From positions 1,054,001-1,118,000 of the forward strand of contig NZ_JBEWSZ010000001.1 in the NCBI RefSeq assembly GCF_040537815.1: DNA of 64,000 bases, given 5' to 3'. Below are positions 28,463 through 36,660 of the stretch, one piece after another. The notes beneath the pieces are model-generated. The model saw only the letters and a program-made list of their open reading frames with translations. It was not told where the DNA came from and searched no databases. This stretch comes from Mesorhizobium shangrilense (GTDB lineage Bacteria > Pseudomonadota > Alphaproteobacteria > Rhizobiales > Rhizobiaceae). Position 1 is the stretch's first letter; the number at the start of each line of letters is the position of its first letter. A program made the position numbers and the translations under genes.

Positions 28463-28509
28463 AAATCTCTTTCGCGTTTTGAAAAGGGGCGAAACCCTTT
28501 GGGAAACAA

Positions 28510-28618
28510 CGCCCGCCGCGGGAGGAGGTGCGGCGGGCGCCGTTTGGGTGGCCAACCCTCGGGAGGAGGTGAAGGTTGGGCCTATTCGTCATCGCCGGGG
28601 AGGAGGTCGGCTTTGACG
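28510..28618 (-). ncRNA. CcsR/cuckoo-type small RNA, unit 2
   Basis: The unit repeats the neighbouring one at a period of 156-157 bp. Hairpins lie at 28587-28618 (arms CGTCA/TGACG plus GCCG/CGGC), 28550-28582 (GGCC and AACC arms with one bulge) and 28510-28539 (perfect 10-bp CGCCCGCCGC stem). All three have the loop read as ACCTCCTCCC on the minus strand. The last is followed by TTGTTT. The roughly 48-bp spacers are A/T-richer and may hold processing sites or separate promoters. Confidence 0.8.
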
Positions 28619-28666
28619 AAATTCTTTTCGCGGTTTGAAAGGAGCGAAACCTTTTTCGGGAAACAA

Positions 28667-28776
28667 CGCCCGCCGCGGGAGGAGGTGCGGCGGGCGCCGT
28701 TTTGGTGGTCAACCCTCGGGAGGAGGATAAGGGCTGACCGTCTTCGTCAGGGTCGGGGAGGAGGTCGACCCCAGCG
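28667..28776 (-). ncRNA. CcsR/cuckoo-type small RNA, unit 1 (nearest DUF1127)
   Basis: This unit starts 12 bp after the stop of the second DUF1127 gene. Hairpins lie at 28750-28771 (GGGTCG/CGACCC), 28707-28739 and 28667-28696 (perfect 10-bp CGCCCGCCGC stem). Loops contain CCTCCTCCC on the minus strand. In the middle hairpin the A-C mismatches of the plus strand become G-U pairs on the minus strand. Close linkage to DUF1127 matches the CcsR locus of Rhodobacter, where such RNAs are processed from a DUF1127 transcript. Confidence 0.8.
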
Positions 28777-28787
28777 AAATTCCTTTG

Positions 28788-28928
28788 TTAGATCGCCTGC
28801 CTCGCGATGATCTTGATCTCGTCGCGGACGATGCCAAGGTCATGCAGCTGACGGTTGGACAGACGACCCAGCTCGGTAACCGTCTCGCGATAAACGCGCC
28901 AGTTACGATAGTTGCGGATCAGGTTCAT
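28788..28928 (-). CDS. DUF1127 small protein B
   Basis: The 46-residue protein begins MNLIRNYRNWRVYRETVTEL and ends with LSNRQLHDLGIVRDEIKIIA, the DUF1127 signature (Leu-Ser-Arg/Asn-xx-Leu-xx-Asp-Leu-Gly-Ile). It is Arg-rich and basic; DUF1127 proteins are linked to RNA metabolism and stress. The open frame is found by translating the minus strand from ATG 28928 to TAA 28788. It is a paralogue of the gene 49 bp upstream and is followed by the three small-RNA units. Confidence 0.9.
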   Translation of the reverse strand: MNLIRNYRNWRVYRETVTELGRLSNRQLHDLGIVRDEIKIIARQAI

Positions 28929-28977
28929 TGTCGTTCTCTTTTTCAAAACTGGTTCGGACCATTTGCGGTCCGAAGAA

Positions 28978-29118
28978 TTAGACCGCCTTGCGAGCGACGT
29001 AAGGAATGTCGCTGCGGCTGATGCCGAGGTCGGTCAGTTCACGGTTGCTCAGGCGGCTCAGCTCGGAAACGGTGTCCCGATAGCGGCGCCAGTTGCGATA
29101 GTTGCGGATCAAGTTCAT
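28978..29118 (-). CDS. DUF1127 small protein A
   Basis: The 46-residue protein starts MNLIRNYRNWRRYRDTVSEL and continues RLSNRELTDLGISRSDIPY, the DUF1127 signature. The ATG at 29118 is preceded by GAGAAAT; the frame is open further upstream to 29238 but lacks similarity. It is about two-thirds identical to the second DUF1127 protein just downstream, so the pair arose by tandem duplication. The probable promoter lies in the A/T-rich 29119-29355 gap, where no other gene is visible. Confidence 0.9.
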   Translation of the reverse strand: MNLIRNYRNWRRYRDTVSELSRLSNRELTDLGISRSDIPYVARKAV

Positions 29119-29355
29119 GATATTTCTCGTTTCGTCTTTCTTCCGGATCATTCCGTCTTTGTGTACGAAGCATAGATAGGCGGGCCCATATCGATTTAAA
29201 AGCGCTATTGGCGCATGGCAGCAATGCAAATTGTGCAATGCAACATTAATATGCTTTCACGCCGTCGACACAAAGAAACCCGAATCGGAAAAAGACGTGA
29301 CGTCAACGGCTTGGCCGGGTCGGTTGAATAACTGACCAAGAAGGGGGAGAAAGCG

Positions 29356-30474
29356 ATGGCGAGCTATTCGACACGGGTCAGAACGGACATTGCGCGATGG
29401 GTGCAGGCCGGCCTGATCGACGCGCCGACGGCCGACGCGCTCGCACGCGACGTCGAGGCCAATGACCGCAAGTCGCTCAGCTTCGGTTCTATCCTCGCTA
29501 TGATGGCCGCCTTGCTGTTTGGCGCGGCGATCCTGATTTTCGTCGCGGCAAACTGGGAAGCCATCCCACGTCTCGGCCGCGTGGCGGCACTGTTCGCCAT
29601 CATTCTTGGCGGCTATGTCGGCGGCGCTGTGCTGAAGACGCGCGATCATGCGGCAATCGGCGAAGCGCTGTGGATCATCGCCGCGGCGGCCTTCGGCGGC
29701 TCGATCGCGCTGATTGGCCAGATGTATCATTTTTCCGGCGATGAATCGTCGGCGGTGGTCACCTGGGGCGTCGGCACCGCGCTTGCGGCCGTTGCCTTGC
29801 GCTCCAATCCCCTGACTGTCGCGGCAGTAGGCATTGCCGATGCATGGCTGTTCCTGGAAGGGTTTGACTATTTCCGGAGCAGGGATTTTCCGCATCCTTT
29901 CATCGCCATGGCGCTGGTGCTGTTCGCGATCTCTTTCTGGACCCGCAGCCAGGCGGCCCGGCACCTGATCATCCTGTCGGTCATCTTCTATGTGGTCATG
30001 CTGGTGACGAACCACGACACGCTGCAGATCGCCGTCCCGCTTGTGCTGGCGTCGGTGGCGCTGTTCGCGGCTGCGGTGCTTGCGCCGGAGCGGGTGGACA
30101 AGATCGTCCAGCTTGGCGGGCGGTTGCCCTTGCATACGCTGCTCGGCTTTCTGACCGGGCTGGCGATGATCCAGTTCGAACTGGCTGATAAAAGCACTTA
30201 CGATGGCGGGTTTGCCATTGCGTCAGCCATTGCGCTGGCCGGCATCGCCGCGGCAATCGTGCTGGCAGGGCGGGAAAGCCGCGCCTTGCGCTGGCTTGCC
30301 TATGCCGGCTTCGCCTTCGAACTCGCCATCATCTATGTGGTGACCTTGCAGTCGATGCTGGATACGGCGGGTTTCTTCCTTGCGGCGGCCGTGCTTCTGG
30401 GCATTCTTGCCCTCATCATCATACGCATCGAGAAACGCATGAAGGGCCCAGCCGTTCAGGGAGCAACAGCGTGA
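29356..30474 (+). CDS. DUF2157 integral membrane protein
   Basis: The 372-residue protein has a soluble N-terminus of about 45 residues (RVRTDIARWVQAGLIDAPTAD, typical of DUF2157) and then about ten membrane helices up to residue 355. The helix starting SILAMMAALLFGAAILIFVAANW carries the conserved Asn-Trp. The role of the family is unknown. It is preceded by AAGGGGGAGA and overlaps the next gene by one base. DUF2157 and GDYXXLXY genes are often adjacent, which suggests a joint membrane function. Confidence 0.88.
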   Translation: MASYSTRVRTDIARWVQAGLIDAPTADALARDVEANDRKSLSFGSILAMMAALLFGAAILIFVAANWEAIPRLGRVAALFAIILGGYVGGAVLKTRDHAAIGEALWIIAAAAFGGSIALIGQMYHFSGDESSAVVTWGVGTALAAVALRSNPLTVAAVGIADAWLFLEGFDYFRSRDFPHPFIAMALVLFAISFWTRSQAARHLIILSVIFYVVMLVTNHDTLQIAVPLVLASVALFAAAVLAPERVDKIVQLGGRLPLHTLLGFLTGLAMIQFELADKSTYDGGFAIASAIALAGIAAAIVLAGRESRALRWLAYAGFAFELAIIYVVTLQSMLDTAGFFLAAAVLLGILALIIIRIEKRMKGPAVQGATA

Positions 30475-31052
30475 TGACCGGGAAAAGATTGATCATCTCG
30501 GCGCTGGTGCTGTCGATCATCCAGATCGGCTTCCTGAGCTGGATCATCGGCGGCCGGGCGGCGATCCTGCGCAACGGCAAGGAAGTGCTGCTGAAGGTCG
30601 AGCCGATAGACCCGCGCGACCTTCTGCGTGGCGACTACATTCTTCTTGGCTATGACATTTCCCGCATACCGGTGAAGCTGATCGCCAACATCCCCGCGGG
30701 CAAGCTGACCGCCGACGAAACATCTCTCGTGGTCAGATTGAAGAAGGGCGCTGACGGCTATTGGCAGGCAACGACAGCGTGGTTCGGGCAGGCGCCGTCG
30801 CCCGCCGGCCCCGACGAAGCCGATATCGTCGGCAAGGTCGCTTCCGGCTGGGGCCTCGATCCGAACGCCACGATCGCCCCCGACTACGGCATAGAGCGGT
30901 TCTATCTGCCGGAGGGCGAGGGAATGCCGATCCAGAACGACATGCGGGTGCGGCCGTTCGGGATTCGCGTTGCGCTTGCCGCTAACGGCACTGCGCAGAT
31001 CAAGGCGCTGATGGATGGCGACAAGACGCTGTTCGAGGAGCCGCTTTATTAG
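30474..31052 (+). CDS. GDYXXLXY-domain membrane-anchored protein
   Basis: The 192-residue protein has one N-terminal membrane helix (LIISALVLSIIQIGFLSWII) and the family hallmark in DPRDLLRGDYILLGYDIS. A second beta-rich part (GWGLDPNATIAPDYGIERFYLPEGEG) lies outside the membrane. Either GTG 30471 or ATG 30474 could start; the ATG overlaps the preceding TGA. Function unknown; it is coupled with the DUF2157 gene. Confidence 0.88.
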   Translation: MTGKRLIISALVLSIIQIGFLSWIIGGRAAILRNGKEVLLKVEPIDPRDLLRGDYILLGYDISRIPVKLIANIPAGKLTADETSLVVRLKKGADGYWQATTAWFGQAPSPAGPDEADIVGKVASGWGLDPNATIAPDYGIERFYLPEGEGMPIQNDMRVRPFGIRVALAANGTAQIKALMDGDKTLFEEPLY

Positions 31053-31192
31053 AATAGGACGCGACTGAAGGGCCTGCCGTCAGCCATGGTCGATGACCTT
31101 CCTTGGGCCAGAACTTGCAAAGCTGAGCGAATGGTCGCCGGCCAGGTTTTCCAAGGCAAGATTCCCGGGAAATTGCCGCTGCCCAGGGTTGA

Positions 31193-31894
31193 TCAGAGCA
31201 GCTTTCTGCGAAGCAGGCCAAAGTCGGCGAGGCGCAGGAGTCTGGTTTTGTCGGCCATGAATTTGTCGAATGCGGCGTCAAAATCGTTCCCCACGGCCCG
31301 CCATTCGTCTTTCAATGCGCGAACGCGTCGGGCGCGCAGCCAGTTCTTTATCTTCGCGGCAATCCCGGCAGGCTTCAAGATGACACCGCAGCCATAATCG
31401 GCATCCACTGTGAAGTAGTCGAGATTCGGATTGCCCAGCACGAAATCGATATAAGCCTTGTATGTCACTCCGCACCACTCGCCGGGGACATGGCTGGGAT
31501 TGGCTGTAGCTCGATTTGGGGGCAGGCAGTCATGCACAACCACGGCGCCCCCGGGCGAGACCAGGCGGAAAGCTTCCTGGATATCCCGCGCCGAGCATTC
31601 GTATGTGTGGTGCGGGTCAACGAATACAATGCCGAACGTCCGGCCCTTCAGCCGCGCGTCATCGAGGCACGCAGAAATATCGTCATCCGCGGAGGTGAAA
31701 TCGACAGGGAGGCCATCCGGCGGCGATTCCGTTGCTCGATACACCAGGCGCATGCAGGGCTGGAAATCCATTTGCGATGCTTCCGCGTACCTGTAGCCGG
31801 TGGTGCTCGTGGTGATCTCGAGGTAGCTCGTGAGACCGAAACGAATCGAGAGCAGTCCACAGATGTGCGCCTTGTTCCAGTATTCAAGCGTCAT
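31193..31894 (-). CDS. putative class I SAM-dependent methyltransferase
   Basis: The 233-residue protein has a shortened Rossmann-like domain: GLTSYLEITTSTTGYRYAE at the SAM-motif position, then RTFGIVFVDPHHTYECSARD and AFRLVSPGGAVVVHDCLPP. The FVDPHHTYE and HDCLPP blocks are typical of Methyltransf_24-type enzymes. The usual GxGxG motif is degenerate. I chose ATG 31894; an ATG at 31933 is possible. It stands alone with no operon partner and its codon use looks less GC-biased than neighbours, so it may be horizontally acquired. Confidence 0.6.
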   Translation of the reverse strand: MTLEYWNKAHICGLLSIRFGLTSYLEITTSTTGYRYAEASQMDFQPCMRLVYRATESPPDGLPVDFTSADDDISACLDDARLKGRTFGIVFVDPHHTYECSARDIQEAFRLVSPGGAVVVHDCLPPNRATANPSHVPGEWCGVTYKAYIDFVLGNPNLDYFTVDADYGCGVILKPAGIAAKIKNWLRARRVRALKDEWRAVGNDFDAAFDKFMADKTRLLRLADFGLLRRKLL

Positions 31895-32049
31895 CGTTGT
31901 CCGCCGTTTCTTGGGCAAATGAGTTGATCTCATTGCCGGCCATCTCTCAAGCGGTCGATCAGCTGGATTCTGACAGGCGCACGGCTGCCCCGGGCAGGGG
32001 CAGGGTCAAGGCTCTGAAGAGGTAACGCGAAGTCGCCAAGCTGTGGCAC

Positions 32050-32134
32050 TGGTGCGGATGAAGGGACTCGAACCCCCACGCCTTTCGGCACTGGAACCTA
32101 AATCCAGGGCGTCTACCAGTTCCGCCACATCCGC
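32050..32134 (-). tRNA. tRNA-Leu (anticodon UAG)
   Basis: On the minus strand the gene starts GCGGATG and ends CATCCGCACCA with CCA encoded. The anticodon stem CTGGA/TCCAG encloses TTTAGGT, giving anticodon TAG. A long variable arm (TGCCGAAAGGCG) marks a class II tRNA, and the T arm reads GGGGGTTCGAGTCCC. Confidence 0.95.
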
Positions 32135-32475
32135 ATGGAACGGCAATCCCACGTAGCCATCATTCTGTCAATGTCGGGGGCAATATGACAGCCGCCAGCG
32201 AAAACGCGAAGATGGTTGAAAATTAGCCTAGCCTGTGACAAAAGGCGTGTCGAATGTGACGGGACGCGACGATCCGCTTCTGCAGAATGTGATAAGAAGT
32301 AGGAAAAACAAAGACTTAATCACATTTTGGAGCGCAATTTGGGAGGATTTGAGCCGTATTTCCGGTCAAATCGCCAGGTTCCGTACCAAAAGCCATTCCC
32401 GGCAAGAATATACCGGCAGGCAGTAAACGGCAGGAGCCGTTTGGCAGCCTCATTGGTGAAAACAAAGGTTCTACT
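32135..32475. other. gene-free stretch before tig
   Basis: This 341-bp region between tRNA-Leu and the trigger factor gene is more A/T-rich than its surroundings and must hold the tig promoter. I see no supported gene, repeat or clear promoter hexamers in it. Confidence 0.5.
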
Positions 32476-33996
32476 ATGCAGGTCACCGAAACCCTCAATT
32501 CCGGTCTCAAGCGCGAGATCAAGATCACCGTGCCGGCCGGTGACATGGAGGCCAAGCTGATGGCGCGGCTTTCCGACGCCAGGAACAAGGTCCGCATCAA
32601 CGGCTTCCGCCCCGGCAAGGTGCCGGTGCAGCACCTGCGCAAGGTCTACGGCAAGTCGTTCATGGCCGAAGTCGTCAACGAGATCCTCAATGATTCGACC
32701 CGTTCGATCATTTCGGGTCGCGGCGAAAAAGCCGCCATGCAGCCCGAAGTCATCATGACCGAGGACGAGAAGGAAGCCGAGAAGATCTTGGCTGGCGGCG
32801 TCGATTTCGAATTCCGCCTGAACTACGAGATCATCCCGGCCATCGAGATCAAAGATTTCTCCGACATCAAGGTGACCCGTCAGGTGTTCGACGTGCCGGA
32901 TACCGAGATCGACGAGCAGGTTCAGCGCGTCGCCGAATCGGCACGCAGCTATGAGCCGAAGACCGGCAAGGCCGCCGAAGGCGACCGCGTCACGATCGAC
33001 TATGTCGGCAAGATCGACGGTGAAGCCTTCAATGGCGGCGCTGGCACGGACCAGCCGCTTGTCCTGGGCTCCAAGGAGTTCATCCCTGGCTTCGAGGATC
33101 AGCTCGTCGGCGCCAAGGCCGGCGACGAGAAGCAGGTCACCGTGACCTTCCCAGAAAATTACCAGGCGGCGCATCTCGCCGGCAAGGAAGCCACCTTCGA
33201 CGTCACCGTCAAGGAAGTCTCCCAGCCCGGCGCGCTCGAAATCAACGACGAGACCGCGAAGAATCTCGGCCTGGAGTCGCTGGAACGCCTGCGCGACGTG
33301 GTGCGTGGCCAGATCGAGAACCAGTTCGGCGCCATGACGCGCCAGAAGGTCAAGCGTCAGTTGCTCGACCAGCTCGATGCGTCCTACTCGTTCGAAGCGC
33401 CGTCGAAGCTCGTTGAAGCCGAGTTCAACAACATCTGGGCCCAGGTCAATCGCGATCTGGAAGCAGCCGGCCGGACCTTCGCCGACGAAGAGACGACGGA
33501 AGAAGAGGCTCGCGCCGAGTATCTGCGCCTCGCCGAACGCCGCGTGCGCCTCGGCCTGGTTCTGGCCGAAATCGGCGAGAAGGCCGGCGTTACCGTCTCC
33601 GATGAAGAGCTGCAGCGTGGCCTTTTCGAGCAGGTGCGCCGCTATCCGGCCAACCAGCAGCAGGAAGTCTTCGAGTTCTATCGCAGCAACCCCGAAGCGC
33701 TGAACACGCTGCGCGCGCCGATGTTCGAGGAGAAGGTTGTCGACCATCTGCTCGGCCAGATCTCCGTCACCGACGTCAAGGTCAGCAAGGAAGAGCTGAT
33801 GGCTGACGACGAGGAGGCCGAAACCACCGCCAAGGCGAAGCCGGCCAAGAAGGCTGCGTCGAAAAAGGCAGAGGCAAAGGCTAGCGACGACAAGGCTAGC
33901 GACGACAAGGCAAGCGACGACAAGGCTGGCGACGGCGCGGAAGAGCCCAAGAAGAAGGCCGCGCCGAAGAAAAAAGCCGCCAAGGACGCCGAATAA
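32476..33996 (+). CDS. tig: trigger factor
   Basis: The 506-residue ribosome-associated chaperone and peptidyl-prolyl isomerase has three visible parts. The ribosome-binding domain holds the signature [17 protein letters not shown], the FKBP-type isomerase domain begins [15 protein letters not shown], and a long helical arm domain follows. A lysine/alanine/acidic tail of about 60 residues follows residue 445, with four ASDDK-type repeats and [10 protein letters not shown]; this is longer than in E. coli. A terminator lies 25 bp downstream. Usually clpP-clpX follow tig in bacteria; here they do not. Confidence 0.96.
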   Translation: MQVTETLNSGLKREIKITVPAGDMEAKLMARLSDARNKVRINGFRPGKVPVQHLRKVYGKSFMAEVVNEILNDSTRSIISGRGEKAAMQPEVIMTEDEKEAEKILAGGVDFEFRLNYEIIPAIEIKDFSDIKVTRQVFDVPDTEIDEQVQRVAESARSYEPKTGKAAEGDRVTIDYVGKIDGEAFNGGAGTDQPLVLGSKEFIPGFEDQLVGAKAGDEKQVTVTFPENYQAAHLAGKEATFDVTVKEVSQPGALEINDETAKNLGLESLERLRDVVRGQIENQFGAMTRQKVKRQLLDQLDASYSFEAPSKLVEAEFNNIWAQVNRDLEAAGRTFADEETTEEEARAEYLRLAERRVRLGLVLAEIGEKAGVTVSDEELQRGLFEQVRRYPANQQQEVFEFYRSNPEALNTLRAPMFEEKVVDHLLGQISVTDVKVSKEELMADDEEAETTAKAKPAKKAASKKAEAKASDDKASDDKASDDKAGDGAEEPKKKAAPKKKAAKDAE

Positions 33997-34020
33997 GAAC
34001 GATTTTCCAATGAATTGAGG

Positions 34021-34047
34021 AAGGCCGCCCTTGAGGCGGCCTTTTTC
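34021..34047 (+). terminator. terminator after tig
   Basis: A 7-bp stem (GGCCGCC at 34023-34029 and GGCGGCC at 34035-34041) with a five-base loop is followed by TTTTT. Confidence 0.85.
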
Positions 34048-34125
34048 GTTGCGAAACTGCAACAGCTGACTCGCTTACGGACGGCTGCAATGGCGATACG
34101 AAGCTTTGATCATTATCTTCGATGA

Positions 34126-34680
34126 ATGCGGAGTGCGGGGTTGGAGGGATCGTTGAGGCTGTTCTTCGACATGGGGTTCACTGTTGCGGCGGCGCTTCTT
34201 CTTGCTGGCGCATGCGGCGTTGCGCATGCCGACGCTGCTGCTGTTGGCGACTGGCGTTTCGCCAAGGACGGCGATGGTCTGGTCACGGCATCGCTTTATG
34301 CCACGAACAAGCTGATCACCGGCGGCGGCGCCTTGAGCTACAGCCCCGTGCTGACCATTGCTTGCCGTTCTGACGGCGAGCCGCGCTGGACCGAATGGCT
34401 GCAACTGAACGAAGCCGTCTCCGCCAGCCGCAAGATCACCGTGACGGTTGCCATCGACAGTCGCGGCAGGTTCGATGAAAGCTGGTCCGTCGGTCCGCGC
34501 GGCAGGATGCTGGTGCGGGACGGCGCCGATGGCGTCAAACGCCTGGTTTCAGCACGCCGGCTCCTGCTTTCGTGGCGCTTCGGGCTGCTTTCGGGGCGCG
34601 GTCAGGCTGATTTCGACCTTGCCGGCTTTGACGAGGCCGTCGGCCAGATTGCCGGGAGCTGCAAGACTGATTCACCGTGA
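34126..34680 (+). CDS. exported protein of unknown function
   Basis: The 184-residue product has a hydrophobic export signal (GFTVAAALLLAGACGVAHA) and a mature domain starting VGDWRFAKDGDGL. The domain contains SPVLTIACRSDGEPRWTEWLQL, a tryptophan-rich WSVGPRGR segment and a C-terminal FDEAVGQIAGSCKTD. Two cysteines may form a disulfide. The general pattern (WRF, repeated W, terminal xxxxC) recalls VasI-type periplasmic proteins but I do not assign it. The start is uncertain: ATG 34126, TTG 34153 (after GAGGG) or ATG 34171. Confidence 0.6.
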   Translation: MRSAGLEGSLRLFFDMGFTVAAALLLAGACGVAHADAAAVGDWRFAKDGDGLVTASLYATNKLITGGGALSYSPVLTIACRSDGEPRWTEWLQLNEAVSASRKITVTVAIDSRGRFDESWSVGPRGRMLVRDGADGVKRLVSARRLLLSWRFGLLSGRGQADFDLAGFDEAVGQIAGSCKTDSP

Positions 34681-34820
34681 TCTGTCGTCGCTGGTTGCGG
34701 TCTTTGCTTGCAGGCCCCGAGATGCTCATCCTGGCTCGGGCGCCTTTGGCATCACGCTGCTGGTCGAGGCTCCCTTAGCCTTTCGATCATCTACGGAACT
34801 CTGCAACAAGGACCTCTGAA

Positions 34821-35732
34821 ATGCCCACGCATCCCGGCTTTCTCGATTTTCCCGCAGATCTGCCCGGCGGCGTGCAACCGCGCATCGTGCTGTTCGGCGC
34901 GCCGCATGGTAGCACCTATCCCGGCGCCGATCCTTCGGGTTTCGCCGGCGCGGCGGCGGCCATCCGGGCTGCCAGCCAGGGCGATACGCAGTTCCTCGAC
35001 AGCTGGGACTTCGACCTTGGCGGCCCGCTTTTCGAGAGTGGTGGGCCTTGCTGCGTCGATGCCGGCGACCTGCCCACCTCTGCCCTCGACAATGCCGGAA
35101 ATCGCAAGCTGATCGAAGACAAGACGCGCGCCATCCTCGCCGCCGGCGCCACACCGGTGATGATCGGCGGCGATGATTCCGTGCCCATTCCCTTCATCGC
35201 CGGCTTTGCCGATCATGGGCCAATCTGGATCCTGCAGATCGATGCCCATATCGACTGGCGCGACGAACGTTATGGCGAGCCCCTGGGCTATTCCAGCACC
35301 ATGCGCCGGGCGAGCGAAATGCCGCATGTCGCCGGCATCGTGCAGGCGGGAATACGGGGCGTTGGCAGTGCCAGGCCCTTGGAAGTCGAGACGGCCAGGC
35401 GCTGGGGGGCGCATCTCGTCACGGCGCGGGAGATTCACGCCGAGGGTATCGAAGCCGCCCTCAGGCACATACCCATGGGCGCGCACGTCGTCGTGACCCT
35501 CGACTGCGACGGGCTCGATCCCAGCGTGATGCCGGGCGTCGCCGGCCGCGCGCCCGGCGGGCTGACCTATCAGCAGGCGATCGGACTGATCGAGGGGGTG
35601 AGCCAGCGCGGAAGCCTTGCCGGCTTCGACCTGATTGAATTCCAGACGTCCGCCGATATCGACGGCGTCACGGCGCTCACCGCCGCGCGCCTTCTCGTCA
35701 ATGCGATTGGGCGTATCGTCAGGCAGGTTTGA
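34821..35732 (+). CDS. ureohydrolase (agmatinase/arginase family)
   Basis: The 303-residue protein belongs to the binuclear-manganese ureohydrolases, which release urea from guanidino compounds. Metal motifs are ILQIDAHIDWRDERYG, VTLDCDGLDPSVMPG and the late IEFQTSADIDG. The first ligand motif, normally GGDHS, reads MIGGDDSVPIP, so the histidine is replaced by aspartate. The conserved N-terminal region FGAPHGSTYPGADPSG is present. The substrate (agmatine, guanidinobutyrate or another) cannot be decided. It is convergent with radC. Confidence 0.85.
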   Translation: MPTHPGFLDFPADLPGGVQPRIVLFGAPHGSTYPGADPSGFAGAAAAIRAASQGDTQFLDSWDFDLGGPLFESGGPCCVDAGDLPTSALDNAGNRKLIEDKTRAILAAGATPVMIGGDDSVPIPFIAGFADHGPIWILQIDAHIDWRDERYGEPLGYSSTMRRASEMPHVAGIVQAGIRGVGSARPLEVETARRWGAHLVTAREIHAEGIEAALRHIPMGAHVVVTLDCDGLDPSVMPGVAGRAPGGLTYQQAIGLIEGVSQRGSLAGFDLIEFQTSADIDGVTALTAARLLVNAIGRIVRQV

Positions 35733-35816
35733 ACCGGTAACCGGCGCGAGCACCTTCACGACGGGCGCGAGTAGCCTCGGCGTGATCTGCTCAAAGGGGC
35801 AAGGGCCAAAGCGCTG

Positions 35817-36572
35817 TCAGATCAGCAGCAGGCCCTTCATGCTCGAATAGCCTTTCTTGCCGATGATGATGTGGTCGTGGACGGAGATGCCCAGCCGCTT
35901 GCCGGCATCGATGATTTCCTTGGTCATCTCGATGTCGGCACGCGAGGGCGTCGGGTCGCCCGACGGATGGTTGTGCACCAGGATGATCGCCGTGGCCGAC
36001 AGTTCAAGCGCACGCTTGACGACTTCCCGGGGATAGACCGGCGTGTGATCGACCGTGCCGACCTGCTGCACCTCGTCGGCGATCAGAGCGTTTTTCTTGT
36101 CGAGGAACAGAATGCGGAACTGCTCGCGCTGCTCGAAGGCCATGGCCGAGCGGCAATAGTCGAGAACCTGCGTCCATGACGACAGGAGTTCACGGCCCAG
36201 GATCTCGCTGCGCGCCATGCGCTGTGCCGTCGCCGCCACAACCTTCAGGTCGAGTGCTACCGCTGGCCCGATGCCCTTGACCTCCTGCAGCAGGCCGACG
36301 GGCGCGCCAAGCACCTCGGCCAGCGTGCCGAAGCGCGCCAGCAATGCCTTGGCGACCGGCTTGGTATCCGCGCGCGGGATCAGCCGAAAAAGCAGGAGTT
36401 CCAGAAGCTCGTAGTCGGGCAGGGCGTCCGGGCCGGCGCTGGCAAAGCGCTCGCGCAAGCGGTCGCGATGGCCGAGATAGTGCGGCTTTTCCTCGATCGC
36501 CGAGGCCTTTGCCGGCGGTCGGATCGGTGCTTCGGAGAAGAAACTCCGTTCGTCGTCGCTCATCGTCCCCAT
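35817..36572 (-). CDS. radC: RadC-like JAB-domain protein
   Basis: The 251-residue protein has an N-terminal helix-hairpin-helix region ([29 protein letters not shown] split here for length: HRDRLRERF and [11 protein letters not shown]). The C-terminal MPN/JAB domain carries the metalloprotease-like motif [17 protein letters not shown]. It ends [20 protein letters not shown] in family style. The role in repair is disputed. In related genomes I recall map next to radC; here map is 9 kb away on the same strand. Confidence 0.92.
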   Translation of the reverse strand: MGTMSDDERSFFSEAPIRPPAKASAIEEKPHYLGHRDRLRERFASAGPDALPDYELLELLLFRLIPRADTKPVAKALLARFGTLAEVLGAPVGLLQEVKGIGPAVALDLKVVAATAQRMARSEILGRELLSSWTQVLDYCRSAMAFEQREQFRILFLDKKNALIADEVQQVGTVDHTPVYPREVVKRALELSATAIILVHNHPSGDPTPSRADIEMTKEIIDAGKRLGISVHDHIIIGKKGYSSMKGLLLI

Positions 36573-36660
36573 TGCCGCTCGTGTTCACCCCAGGCGCAGA
36601 TATTAGTCTGGTAGCGCTGGGCGGTCGAGCCCCGCTTGGTGACAACAAGGCCGGTGACGA

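Noticed and set aside
28260..28712. N-terminal extension of TrmFO with repeated segments
   Set aside because: The open frame upstream of ATG 28259 only reads through the small-RNA array; the FAD motif starts right after 28259.
28330..28790. CRISPR array
   Set aside because: The repeats are about 109 bp with internal hairpins and nearly identical spacers at a period of 156-157 bp; there are no short repeats with unique spacers and no cas genes.
32050..32134. Integration site at tRNA-Leu
   Set aside because: I searched the 31053-31192 gap for a copy of the tRNA 3' end and found none.
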